64,000 nt of DNA. Origin: Panopea generosa (taxonomy: Eukaryota > Mollusca > Bivalvia > Adapedonta > Hiatellidae). The stretch covers positions 12,266,482-12,330,481 of the forward strand of contig CM055897.1 of assembly GCA_029582155.1 (NCBI GenBank). Direction: 5' to 3'. The notes beneath the pieces were generated by a model. That model ran no database searches, was not told where the DNA came from, and was given only the letters and a program-made list of their open reading frames with translations. Below, in pieces: positions 35,950-47,015 of the stretch. How positions within the stretch are numbered: position 1 is the first letter of the stretch; every line of letters begins with the position of its first letter. The position numbers were made by a program, and so were the translations under genes.

Positions 35950-37156
35950 CAGCGGACACGTTTACCGCTTTCCTACACTCATGTGAAGCATGATTCCCAT
36001 TACAGTGACGACAACGAATAAAAGGTCTCCCTATGTTACCACTATTGCTACCTCCTCTAGTACCCATCGAACTACCTCCACCTCTATAGTTTCCACTCTG
36101 GCCTTTTTGTTTATGACTATGATCATTCCCTTGCCTATCCCTAAAAGTTCTGTCTTTCGACACTACATTATGAGCTCCACCTCTAGCCTCGGCAAACTGA
36201 TCTGCTTGTGTTGCCATTTCATCTACACTAGTTAGTTTTCTTTCTTTTAGAAATAAGAACAGATCTCTACTACAAACATTGAATAGCTGGTCCCGCAACA
36301 AGAAATCTATGAGGCCCTGATAAGTCTGCGCTACCTTCCCTAACTCTAACCACCTATCTAAGTAATTTCTAGACCTACTAATAAACTGAATAAATGATTC
36401 GCCTTTCTCAGGCAGACAAGCTCTAAACCGCTTTCTAAAACCTTCTTCAGTTAACTCAAATCTCTTTAAAAGAGCATCCTTTAACTTGTCATAGTCAAGA
36501 GCATCTACACTAGGCAATCGAGAAAATACGTCTAAGGCCTTGCCTCTCAATAACGCACTTAAATGAACTGCCCACTTAGCTTTGGTCCATTCCTGTAACT
36601 CAGCATAACGCTCGAACCGTAACAAGTAACTGTCCATGTTATCGTGGTCAGCATCAAAGTATGGTAACTTAGAACCTTTTAACTTCCCAGAATAACTACC
36701 TTTCTCTTCAATTTTACTATCCTTACTATGTGCCTTAGCCGCTTCCAACTCTAAAGCTAACTTATGCTCATACTCTTTTTGCTCCCTCTCCATCATTGCA
36801 TTAGCCTTAGCTAGTCTACCATCTGTTTCGAACCTCTCATGTTCTAACGCTTGCTTCTCCCTTACTAATCTACTTTCATCATCTCGCTTCTCTTTAGCTA
36901 ACCTACCTTCTAATTCTAACTTCTCTGTGGCTAGTCTACTTTCTAATTCTAACCTATCTTTATCAGCTTCTAGCTTCTCTTTAGCTAATCTACTTTCTTC
37001 ATCTCTTTCCTGCTTTGCTAATTCTCTTTCCTTAATTCTAAATTCCCTTTCCCTAGCCTGTTCGTCTTTAACAAAGGTTCTAAGCTCCTCTCCAGCATAC
37101 CCTAACTCCTTACCCATTTCCGTAAGATCCTTTATGGACGTCATGGTTATAGACAT
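35950..37156 (-). mobile_element. Gag region of the Gmr1-like element, with SCAN-like domain and zinc knuckle
   Basis: Starts MSITMTSIKDLTEMGKELGY and continues with a long charged coiled coil of EKLE/ESRL repeats. Then comes a capsid region with FRKRFRACLPEKGESFIQFI and WLELGKVAQTYQGLIDFLLR, a pattern close to the vertebrate SCAN domain. A Gly/Arg-rich linker and a CCHC zinc knuckle (CRHCNGNHASHEC, about 35970-36025) follow. Published work (from memory) traces the SCAN domain to Gmr1-like gag, which fits this assignment. Confidence 0.85.
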
Positions 37157-37815
37157 TGTGGACTACACACTACAATATTACAATACACACGTCACTAATA
37201 ATCCTACTCAACTAACTACTACTGGCAAGTCACTGTGTCCTCAGTAAATACCTGGGCATCATCATAGGACAAGTTACATACACATTTGTACTAGCGCTAA
37301 CTACTAACGGTTATGTATAGATAGTATCTAGCTTCCACAAACATATACACTACATAAAATATCTATATTTGATATTAGACATAAACCTTAAACAATCATA
37401 GAAATGTGTATGACATGAACATATTTATTTACTCCCCCATCAATATAAGTTAACTCGAGTGTCACAACATGAGTAGAACGTCTTGTTCGCCAACCTGATT
37501 GGATACTATTGGTATATCAAGGGAGGTAAAACAAATTATTTAGCAAAAAGTGCCTCAGACCCACTCGTGTAGACCACTGCGACCTCGCGCCAAGGAAAGA
37601 ACGGACAAAACAAAAGTTTGGACTCACCCTACCCTTGTCGTGTCTTGACTTGTCTTCCAAGCTTTGGCCGTGATCGTCGACAGTCGCCTTGATGGATCAG
37701 AGGGTGGTACACAATTCTAAAATAATAAGTAGAGATTTAGTATATCATAATAAAGATCACTTATTGATTCTTTCCCTTCGTAGTCGCCCAAAATCCCACT
37801 ACTCTGAAAACCAGT

Positions 37816-39483
37816 TGTCACAGGATGACCTTAGTGTTGGGCTAACTCACGAAAGAATCAATGACGGAGAATACATTTACATAAGTTTAATACAACTTTA
37901 AAAATATGTTCAATATATATACAATTATATATAAAAAAAACAAGCGAATACACAAATGAAATATGAAAAGAATGTTCTTATGAACGTTTAAGACGTTCTT
38001 AGTATTGTTCTAAATACTTAATTTATAAGACACTAAAATGTTGTTAAAGCTAAACCAATGTTGATCTATGATCTAGCGCGATAACTGTGATGCGCGAGAG
38101 CTCATGAAGATGATGATGCGCGAATTCAATGGGTGATTGTCATCAAATGCCTTCTATAAGGGTTGATGACGTGATCTAATGATGGTTAACCTCCAATGAG
38201 GTTGTGGATGACGTTCCTCCAGTGAGGACTGATAACGGGCCCACCTCGTGTCCCGGGGTGTCGATACTATGACCTGGCCCTGTTGCGCAGGTACGGGGAC
38301 CGTCTCCACCGCTCGTAAACGTTATGTTGATTCTCGTGTAGAATCACCTGAAGGGCTTACACACCCTAAAGGCTTAGCTCCACTCCGGGAGGCTTATATC
38401 CTGGATGGCTTAGATCCTGGATGGCTTAGATCCTGGATGGCTTAGATCCTGGATGGCTTAGGCTGTAATTATACATACGTTTTAGGTGTCGGTTGACAAA
38501 CATAACAATCTTGCATAATTATCATTACCCAAACAAATCATTATTCAATCAATATATTTAAGCTGTACTAATGATGAGTAGCACTGTATACATATTCTGC
38601 AACGCCGTGTATACGCTATGTACGTCGCTGTTAATCAATGCCCCTAATACATGTAATATAAACATTATCAAAATACTCATATATTACACTCACTGAGATA
38701 TACATGCACGCATGTCAACTAATGACCCCATTATACAACGCTATGCATACGCGTCGAACATTTATTCTAGTCAATCATCTCATTGTTAACTAATGTTAAC
38801 AATCGTGTATTACAATCACTTAGTTATACGCCAATCGTTAACTAATGCACCTATTATCCACTTTTATCAAATTAATATTGTTTTACAATTAATGATCAAT
38901 TACAATAATTACATCTAATAAAGTAACTTCAAAATCATATGCTAGTCTAAAGTTAATGTTTGATAAACATCAATGCTAACCGGATGTCGTAATCGCCAAA
39001 CAAGATGGCGCCGCCCACTGAATACAAATGTACGATAAAAGTTTGAGAAAATAATTACTAACCACATTTTGCCTGTGAGTTTGCCGTCCAATCTCTGTTC
39101 CAACAACGTACTATCGACTATTCCGGCGAGAGCTAGAAGACAATGGGTTTTATAGCAAACATTACGCCCAAATCCCTATTTCCCCCGTTCAATCCGTGAC
39201 AAACGCGGCTAAATCTGCAGTATTGAATCTACAAGAGAGGCCCCTTGTACACTTTTGCCGTGTAAGGAAGATATACCCATACGTTTACATGCATTAGCAC
39301 AAAACTAAACTTATGACACGGCCTCTCTGGCGGCCACTTAAAATGTGCACGCTTTTACGTGTTAAATGAATATATCATGACTATTGTGAAATTGTTTCAA
39401 CTCGAACAATATATTTGGGTGTACCTGATAACTTACAAGAGCTATGTACGACCAGTATACTCTACTGGTGACATTTTGTGACA
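37816..39483 (-). repeat. 5' LTR of the Gmr1-like element
   Basis: A 1668-bp LTR bounded by TGTCAC and GTGACA. It is near identical by eye to the other LTR: I noticed only a difference in one A run and one extra 16-bp repeat unit. The palindromic ends (TGTCAC/GTGACA) extend the usual TG/CA. Confidence 0.95.
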
Positions 39484-39488
39484 AAAAC

Positions 39489-40944
39489 CATCCCGGTTAC
39501 AGCCGTATATGTCAGCGGCAGATTCATTTGAAATATTGGGACACAAAGCTACTCTGAGTGATTTGGTATGCAGTAAAATTGAGTTGCAAGCGGACGGCCG
39601 AACCACCACCACTCCTCAGCCAGATACCTTCGAAGTGTTTCAGGATTTTACAGATAAATTCCGAGGGCAGGAAATAAGGGACTGTTTATATTGAACATGG
39701 GTTTCCGTCATATCCGTTTTATCGGAAACAGCGTTGATGAGATGACGCTGCCACGTGTGATAACGCTACCACAACTGATGTTGCCGCCCGAGAGTTATCT
39801 CAGTACAACGGAAGAGAACCTGAAACACTTGAACGATGGAGTGTTTGGTGTCTATAATGGACTGTTTAGTTTGAAATACTGGACCACTGGAACCACATTT
39901 ACAGTTGATCACAGATTTTAAAGGTGGCCGGATCCCAGTCTTTGCCGGTATGACTGAACAATCGTGCAATAAAATCAGTCTGGCGTTAGCCACTAAACTG
40001 CAAGCCTCAGCCTGGGGAGTCCAAGCGAACATTGCCACGCAGGGAAATCGGTTCCCGATTTTACCAGATCCGATCACCATATTCAGATTTAAACCCATGT
40101 GTACACCAATGAGAATGGCTCAACGTATGGCACAGTTTAAATGCACCTATGAAACGACAATCAAATTCCATTTCCCGGCACATCCAGGCATTGAAATGTT
40201 TTTCAAGGGAGATCAAGGCAAACTGAACAATTTCCCTAATGAAGATCCGTACGATAACTGTTAATCATCTGCCAAACGATTTTGTTTTGGCGTCCATGCG
40301 GAAAACTTTGTGATTCCGCTCACATCATATGATACATTTGATAACAAACGAGCCAGCACACTACCTGAAGTCACGGCCACTGTATTGGATCCAGCCAAAT
40401 ATGAAACGACAGCGCATGCACTGATGGAAAAGTAACTGACAGACAAAGGGTACAACATTCGCAAACATACATTGGCAGACAACAACGCGCCAGTCGTTAC
40501 CGTGGATACGGCAGCGAACAAACAGGTGGATGGACAAAACAAAGAGATATACAATAGAGCCTTCCTGCGTGAAATGGGCATGACCACCGCCGAAATTGAT
40601 GTATTTTACAAAGAGATAGGCTACACTGAGCCAACCAATGCCAATGCATTTGGTGTATCAAAACACTTGCGAAACCACTGTTACCAGCAGCAGCGAAAAT
40701 GATCAGTTCGAAAGAGGCAGCCGTGGACAATCTGCAGTTTATGAATCCGGAAGATGCCTGGATTAAATTGGGCGTAGAGGAACAACAGATTCAGCGCACC
40801 AAATCCGATCAATATAAATCATGGCCACAATTTGGAGATCAGGGATTTCTGGAAAAGGATACGCTCACCATTAAAAATCTGGGTGCGGTGAAAGCGATGA
40901 ACAAAGCGAAATTGTTGTCAGTCTCCAAGGCATGGAACAAATGA
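39489..40944 (+). pseudogene. Gene remnant 2 of the T-hairpin element
   Basis: Plus-strand coding remnants to the right of the Gypsy insertion, in several frames. Recognisable peptide texture includes YVSAADSFEILG-type sequence and MRMAQRMAQFKCTYETTIKF. It may be a structural protein gene, given its length and lack of enzyme motifs, but I have no family match. Broken in several places. Confidence 0.45.
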
Positions 40945-41313
40945 GTGCAAAGTCACGGTAATCAACATACGAAACCATTGTACAATGCAGCGAATACCAA
41001 ACCACTGACAGATACGCTGTATTCATCCAAATATACACCTCCACAAGTGAAGGAACCGAAAATTGAACCTGCATTCCCTGAAACGGAAAAAACAACCATT
41101 CCGGACGATATACAATTGGTATCGGAAGTGGTGGAAGAGCCAGCCAATTAAACCAAACAAACAATGAACACTAAATATTTGTATATAGATGATTAACTGT
41201 ATGAAATGATATGTATATATGAATATGATTTGTTTTAATAAAACCAATATGTTTTATATCATTTCAGAGTTTTACGAGTTGTTTATTCCATAACCAGATC
41301 AAAAATACCAACT

Positions 41314-42390
41314 ATGCCACTTAATACAAAACCGTTGCCTGATCTACCCATATCCACTGATCCATCAGGCGTTACTGAAACACTACCATTTCTATCGGAA
41401 AATCAAGTGAGTCAATACATTTACAACTTTGATGATTTGGAACGCGATGCGTAGTCAGCCATTATACTATTCAGAGCCACAATCAATTTCACCATGCATG
41501 GTGAAACATGGAAAGATATGGATGAAAAGTGTATCGTAACTGAACATGCCAATGTCGGACCGAGAGGCTTTGTTAAATACGAGTTTAAACCCTGTGTTGA
41601 TTATATAAAATCATGGCATATGTCTCGGTATTCAGTGTTGCCAACAACCACCTATAAAAACAAAGAGGGAAAATATGAACATCTTATTGATTACGATTTT
41701 GCCTTTCCGAACAGTGTGGCCACCATTTTCTCCAATTATTTACTCTGTTATATACCTGGTAATCAATTTGATTGGAATGTAAACGATGAGAGTGATCTCA
41801 GTCTGAAACGACGGATGCTCTCCTATATGACTGCCGAAGATAAACGACGGACGCTCTCCTATATGACTGCCAAAGATAAACGAATGACGGACGCTCTCCT
41901 ATATGACTGCCGAAGATAAACGACGGACGCTCTCCTATATGACTGCCAAAGATAAACGACAGACGCTCTCCTATATGACTGCCGAAGATAAACGACGGAC
42001 ACTCTCCTATATGACTGCCAAAGATAAACGAAGGATGCTGTCCTATATGACTGCCGAAGATAAAGATCCATTCATGGAGTTAACTTTCAATGTAACTATC
42101 CCAAATTGACGGAACGACTATTCAAAGGTGACTCCAAAACAGTCATATACAAAGGGATCATTAAGGCCATGATGATTGATAATTGGGTAGCCAATTCGAG
42201 TAACCAAATATGGGAAGTGGATCTGGGAATCAGTCCAGACTCTGGTTATACATGCAATGAGATAAACATCATCGCCTTGGTCACGGTCGAAAATGGAAAG
42301 ATGATGACCACATTTAAACATGGACAAGTCACAGTGCTGAAAGTGCATGAAACACTCGTTTGTCTATTCGTGAAAGATTATGATCTATAA
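41314..42390 (+). pseudogene. Gene remnant 3 of the T-hairpin element, with internal 12-residue repeats
   Basis: Follows an AATAAA at 41237-41242 and an acceptor-like TTATATCATTTCAG. It begins MPLNTKPLPDLPISTDPSG. The middle holds MHGETWKDMDEKCIVTEH and an expanded 36-bp tandem repeat, and the end has YTCNEINIIALVTVENGKMM. The family is not recognised. Broken. Confidence 0.45.
41806..42066. repeat. 36-bp tandem repeat inside remnant 3
   Basis: Seven copies of a 36-bp unit built of GACGGACGCTCTCCTATATG and ACTGCCGAAGATAAAC, encoding a 12-residue repeat RRTLSYMTAEDK. Units alternate between GCCGAAGA and GCCAAAGA (Glu/Lys), giving a 72-bp higher-order period. The expansion probably arose after the gene stopped being constrained. 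Confidence 0.93.
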
Positions 42391-42399
42391 GAGACACAC

Positions 42400-42981
42400 G
42401 CGTACGTCTAAGAACGAAAGGCACAGGGCCTTCAACACATCATCTCCGATATTGACAAGGAACATTCAAATATGGCAAGGCGATTGTCCAAAATGAACAA
42501 GGTAATCATGGATAACAAAGCGGAGATTATTGCATCCACTCTGACTCATCACACGCACAGTTATCAAGCGATGCCTCATGAACATGGATAGATTGACCAC
42601 ATTGGAAAGTAAATTGGAGCTATTAACTTATCATGTGGATCGAAAATTGTAACGCAAGGCATTGATATTGGAATATTAAATACCGATTTAGGTATGCAAT
42701 AGTCATTCAAGCTACTCCTCTCCGATGTCGGCACATTAAAAGAGCAAATGGAAAATATTGTAAATAACCAAAACTCTGGGCTGCGAATCCGGTACACGAC
42801 AGGAGATTTTCCCTATGGAAATATAACTTTCAATCAGAGTAGCGGTGGAACCTACATCGAAGATTCATATGGAAATAAAAGGCGAAAACGATCCGCTGAG
42901 ACCAATATACATGATCTGATTCAACCCAAATCCAAACAAGTGTTGTTGGATGGATCACCAATAACTTTACCACAACTATAA
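42400..42981 (+). pseudogene. Gene remnant 4 of the T-hairpin element, coiled-coil-like
   Basis: Shows long charged helix-like stretches such as IDKEHSNMARRLSKMNKVIM and LKEQMENIVNNQNSGLRIRY, and a C-terminal region ending GSPITLPQL. The family is not recognised. Broken. An AATAAA signal follows at about 43000. Confidence 0.45.
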
Positions 42982-43079
42982 TTATGATTTTGAATATGTA
43001 AATAAAATCAATAATTTGGATTTAAATTATAAATACATTGTTTTGTTTTCTATACAGATTAACCACCAGCAAAACCATA

Positions 43080-44033
43080 ATGAACTGTCATGAAGGTATA
43101 AAACGAAATCATGACTCAGTTGATTTATCACTTAATGGGAGTCGAAATGAACCTAAAAAGACAAAGTTATCAACATCATCATCATCTGCAGCACAACGCA
43201 GTCAAACAGCAGAGGAAACTGATTCGCTACAACAGGGACAGCCAATAGATACTATCGTTTCAATGAATTCCGCCGATGGAAATAAACGTATATTTCTCCT
43301 GCCATCGACTCGGAAAAAAGGAACTGTCAACGATGTGTTTAAACGTATAACGGATATTAAAGAGTATCTAAAATCGGATGAATATGAGAGTTTGATGAAT
43401 GCGGTTGAACTACAATGAATGTTATGAGGGAGATAATGCTTCACACAGATATGCAAAATCCGATTTGAACGAAATCAAACTGTTAAACATACACTATATC
43501 AATCATTTACTCAAACACATTGATACAGGTCACATCATGCACGTTGTATTCGACGATCCCGAATGTCAACCACGTGATATAACAGATAAAACATTACTTT
43601 ACAAGGTAAAATCATACAAACCATGTTTGAGGGAAGATGTTTCACTGATATTGATGAATTTTGATTACGCTCTTGAAAATAAAGGTAAGTGTATGATCAC
43701 TTCCCCAGTGATCAAATTTTCAACGCCGTTAAGTTATTACAAATCATTACCGTATCCCTATCAAATACACATCAACAACTTGAAGAGACACTGCAACTCG
43801 CTGTGCACTTGCATCTTGTGTTCCTGAAGATGAACAAAGAGTACTATGACAATGCATGGCTCGGATACATAACCACAATCGCTACGCCACTTCCAAACAT
43901 ATCGCACATGAAAGATAAAATCAAACAATGCGTTAAACATTGTAGATTTGTTGGAAGTAATAATCTCCGTATGTTGAAATCTGTCGAAGATTATAATAAT
44001 GGAATTACTTTTGTTAATTTTTTTTTCAAATAA
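43080..44033 (+). pseudogene. Gene remnants 5 of the T-hairpin element (right end)
   Basis: Preceded by an acceptor-like TTTTCTATACAG at 43048-43059. It starts with a hydrophilic segment, MNCHEGIKRNHDSVDLSLNG, with a nuclear-signal-like EPKKTKL. Then come blocks with IDTGHIMHVVFDDPECQPRD and MNKEYYDNAWLGYITTIATP. The right terminal repeat begins about 50 bp later. The family is not recognised, and more than one gene may be present. Confidence 0.45.
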
Positions 44034-44085
44034 ATGTTAAACAGTTTCGAAAAACATGGACTTATATTTTTTATTTCAATTTACC

Positions 44086-44269
44086 AAAATTGCGCGGGAA
44101 AATCCGCTTTGTTTTCAGTGTATATTTCATTTCCCACTCAACTTATATTTGAAGGACATCTTTAGACGAGTGTAGTGATTCAGTGTATAACTTTCCCGCC
44201 AAAAACAGATAACGATTGTTGCTCCCTTTGGGGGCCTCTGGCAGAGTCAGTGACAATCGTTATCTGTTT
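44086..44269 (-). repeat. Right terminal inverted repeat with T-shaped hairpin tip
   Basis: Same stem (44203-44219 with 44253-44269). The internal palindromes are CTCTGGCAGAG (44236-44246) and a CTCCC...GGGGG hairpin (44222-44234). The second palindrome differs in its loop from the left end, while the order relative to the tip is the same. Confidence 0.95.
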
Positions 44270-45270
44270 ATATTAGACATATAGCGCGGAATGGTTATAA
44301 GGCATGGCCTATTTTTTATAAATTTCTCAGATTTCACATTTCCTTGTTATAAATGGTGATAAACTTCACTTAATATTTTTAATAAATATATTACAGCGTA
44401 TATTGTATATATTGTTCATGAATTTAAACAGACATATAAACTTCAAACTGCTGACCATGACAAGAAACTTAGACTAATAGGCGTATAATACTTTATTATA
44501 TACACATTGTATAGATTAATATGTATCAACTTATGAATGAAAACAATAACAAATTAACAAGTATGAAGGCATTTAATTATATTTTCATTAACATAAAACA
44601 TTTTCATTTTTGATCTAGTTATGATAAAACTTTTTTTCCAAAACTAATATATTTTACTTAATCTGAACCATGTTTTATTATTTCAGTATTGTTTGATAAA
44701 CAGTATCAAAATAATGAAAAAGTGCACGCAATAAACATACCAACAAGCCAGTGCAATAATCCACCTTGGTAATTGCAAATAACTTTTTTTCCAATAAAAA
44801 AAAACTTGAAAACATAATGTTTTATCGAAATTGACATGTCCGGTATTTTTCAATTAGTTGTCTTGCCTTCCAGTGTTCAGCTTATGGTAGAAACATAAGC
44901 TGAAATTTGAAACAATCATCAGTCAACTGTTGGAGGAATATCTAAAAGATGTGAACTATTTTAATCAACAGCACAGTGAATTTATGCTTGGAACAAACAG
45001 AAGAACAATATATAGGAACAGAGTGCTATTTAATGTATCTTCCTCGAAATTGAAGATCGGTAAAATATTCCGATAAAAGACGATGCATGCCCTTACTACG
45101 AATATTAAGAATAGTATAATTCATACACCAGTGACCAAATTGTACAAACCACAAGTATACAATCATACAAACTTACATACTATTCCAGTGTAGCAGAAAA
45201 TTCACCAGTTTCATAAATAACAAAAATGTAATAGCTGGATAACAAGGTGCATGCAAGAAAAGGGATTTAT
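44270..45270. other. Non-coding stretch right of the nest
   Basis: AT-rich sequence. It would be the continuation of the locus interrupted at 27970. I see no exon continuing the TPR-type exon at 27.1 kb. Confidence 0.45.
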
Positions 45271-45485
45271 CAATTGATTGAATATTTAGCGTCATTTTGT
45301 GCCACCGTGTGCTAACAGACGACCGGTTAACCTAACCACACCCCATCTCCGCAAGTAACTGATAATGTTCTCACTTGAATGAGTGGTGAGAGACGAATGA
45401 TAATGATAGAGATCACGGAGATTGTGGACGAGCGGGGATTCGAACTCACGAGCCCTAGAGTGATAGTCATGAGCTAATCGGGCCT
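45271..45485 (-). mobile_element. SINE family A, full-length copy
   Basis: The minus strand reads a tRNA-like head (GGCCCGATTAGCTCATGACT, box B GTGAGTTCGAATCCCCGC), then TCTCTCACCACTCATTCAAG, ACTTGCGGAGATGGGGTG, then GTTAACCGGTCGTCTGTTAG and a tail GACGCTAAATATTCAATCAA. The second half is shared with 18600-18690 and the whole order with 26585-26845. A tRNA-derived head plus a conserved body defines the family. Confidence 0.78.
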
Positions 45486-46481
45486 AAGAAATGAAAGGTA
45501 TTAATGAAGGACAATGTAGTATTACATATGTTGGATTCCCAGCTATGGGTAGTGGTTGTATACGCCGCATCGGTAAAACTGGACCTTAATTCATTAATTT
45601 TCTATTGAACAATCAAATTACCATATTTATTTGCCGAAACAAACAGTTCTTATGATTATTTGATTGAAAGTGTGGGCGCTAAGCTTGTTTGAATTTACAC
45701 AACTTAAAGTAGTTTTCTCTCGTGCAATGTTTTATTTTATTTATTTTACCAAAACACAGGTAAAATCAAATAAAGTCAATATCTATATTTTCTAAACTGA
45801 CCTGTATCAATTTATTGAAAAGGTTATTGTTTATTCCATGTGTGGTTTTTTTTTTGTTTTTTGTTTATTTTGTTTATTTTTTTATTGTTTAGGGGTATAG
45901 GAAGCTAGCATAAGGTCCCCATTATGGGTCTGCAAGGGTCGAGGCCATCCTGTTACATAGCATGTATTGAGGTTTAACACAATGTGTATGCTAAAAACAT
46001 ATTATGTCATATTGTTGTATAACTCGTTTAATATAAAACTGTAGGACAAGAGAGTAATCTTATCAAGTTACACTTAATAAGCAAGTATTATAACATGACA
46101 ATCTTAACGAAACGAAATAAAAGCTATATTTCAAGATGCTATGTTTTAAAACATGTAAGTGCAAGTGCACCCAATGTTAGGAACTATTCAATATATATTA
46201 AGGAGGTAATTAGAAATTGTCAGTGACTAATATTTATGTAGCAAACCGGAATATGACTTATGTGCTTCTCTAATAGTGCCCACACACAGCACCACAGCAC
46301 AACACGTTACTGTTTGTCGATATGACATTATTAGTGAATATTTTAATATAATGAAATAAAATGATGATGTAACATTATTTCATGTTTTCACTTGCGTCAA
46401 CTGAATGTTAATGATAATGTAACGTACGAGTGCTGTTTTATTATTTCACCACAATATGTAATATTACTTATTCATTTCAAA
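45486..46481. other. Non-coding stretch
   Basis: AT-rich. A T/G-rich tract lies near 45845-45890. No gene or element supported. Confidence 0.45.
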
Positions 46482-47015
46482 TAGGTGATATCTTCTATTC
46501 GAAGAAGTGATATAACCTATTTGATAGGAATGAAAACAATGATTTCTCTCAAGGATGTAAATATATAATATGTATAAATATATATCGAGAATAACATTAA
46601 CTATTAAATATATTGTAAAAATATTGTGTAATAATTTGTTGCATAATATATATTATTCTGAATATAGAATATATAATTATATTGGTTTATTGTTTAATCA
46701 TTTAATCAATTTTTTTTTTGGCGTCTCAACCATTCTTTTCATATATTTACTGCTGAACTATCATTTTTGCTGGGACCGTTCTGTTTTTTCTTGCTCGTTA
46801 AATCGAATAACTGATATCACCTATTTTTCAAAAAGTGGTATCATGTATTCGAACAAATGATATCACTTGCTCATTTCAAATAAGTGATATCACTTATTCG
46901 AATAGATGATATCACTGATTCATATTCAAACAGTTGATATCACTTGTTCGAATAAATGATATCACCTATTCGAATAAGTGATATTGACTATTCGAATAAA
47001 TAAGTGATATCACTT
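46482..47015. repeat. Palindromic GTGATATCAC / ATTCGAAT array
   Basis: One short block (46482-46525) and one longer block (46806-47015) are built from alternating palindromes: GTGATATCAC-like cores joined by TATTCGAATA-like cores with a period near 21-25 bp. About ten units occur, for example AAGTGATATCACTTATTCGA. The two blocks flank 280 bp of AT-rich DNA. Confidence 0.9.

Larger units (their letters stand above)
28845..39483 (-). mobile_element. Ty3/Gypsy LTR retrotransposon, Gmr1-like, inserted in the T-hairpin element
   Basis: A minus-strand element flanked by the 5-bp duplication AAAAC (28840-28844 and 39484-39488). Its LTRs start TGTCACAGG and end TTTTGTGACA. The internal coding order is gag, zinc knuckle, protease, integrase, reverse transcriptase, RNase H; integrase ahead of reverse transcriptase is the Gmr1 arrangement, unlike ordinary Gypsy. 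A purine tract (minus strand AAGTGGGGAGATG, near 32316-32328) precedes the 3' LTR, and a TGG-led putative primer site starts at 37813. It looks nearly whole (about one break in its own coding region). The LTRs look almost identical apart from a LINE insertion, so it is young. Fossil conventions apply. Confidence 0.93.
27971..44269 (+). mobile_element. Virus-like element with T-hairpin terminal inverted repeats (fossil, family unresolved)
   Basis: Two 184-bp terminal inverted repeats bound the element. Removing the retrotransposon inside leaves about 5.66 kb. All gene remnants run on the plus strand in about five units; two units begin after an AATAAA signal and a pyrimidine-AG acceptor-like site (near 41262 and 43058). 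I recognise no polymerase, integrase, helicase or transposase. The size and T-shaped hairpin ends recall parvoviruses (densovirus-like). Polinton-related non-autonomous elements and foldback transposons are alternatives. It is broken, with about ten breaks besides the insertion. I see no clear target-site duplication. It is older than the Gypsy copy within it. Confidence 0.7.

Noticed and set aside
41859-42071. Minus-strand repeat peptide RRASVVYLRQSY
   Set aside because: It is the antisense of the 36-bp repeat in gene remnant 3 of the T-hairpin element.
27971-44269. Assignment of the T-hairpin element to Polintons proper
   Set aside because: No DNA polymerase B, integrase, packaging ATPase or protease is visible and the net size is about 5.7 kb, well below a typical Polinton; it is kept only as a distant alternative.
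46570-46860. 96-codon frame between the palindromic blocks
   Set aside because: Very AT-rich (Ile, Tyr, Asn, Leu) with no domain, as expected by chance in this composition.
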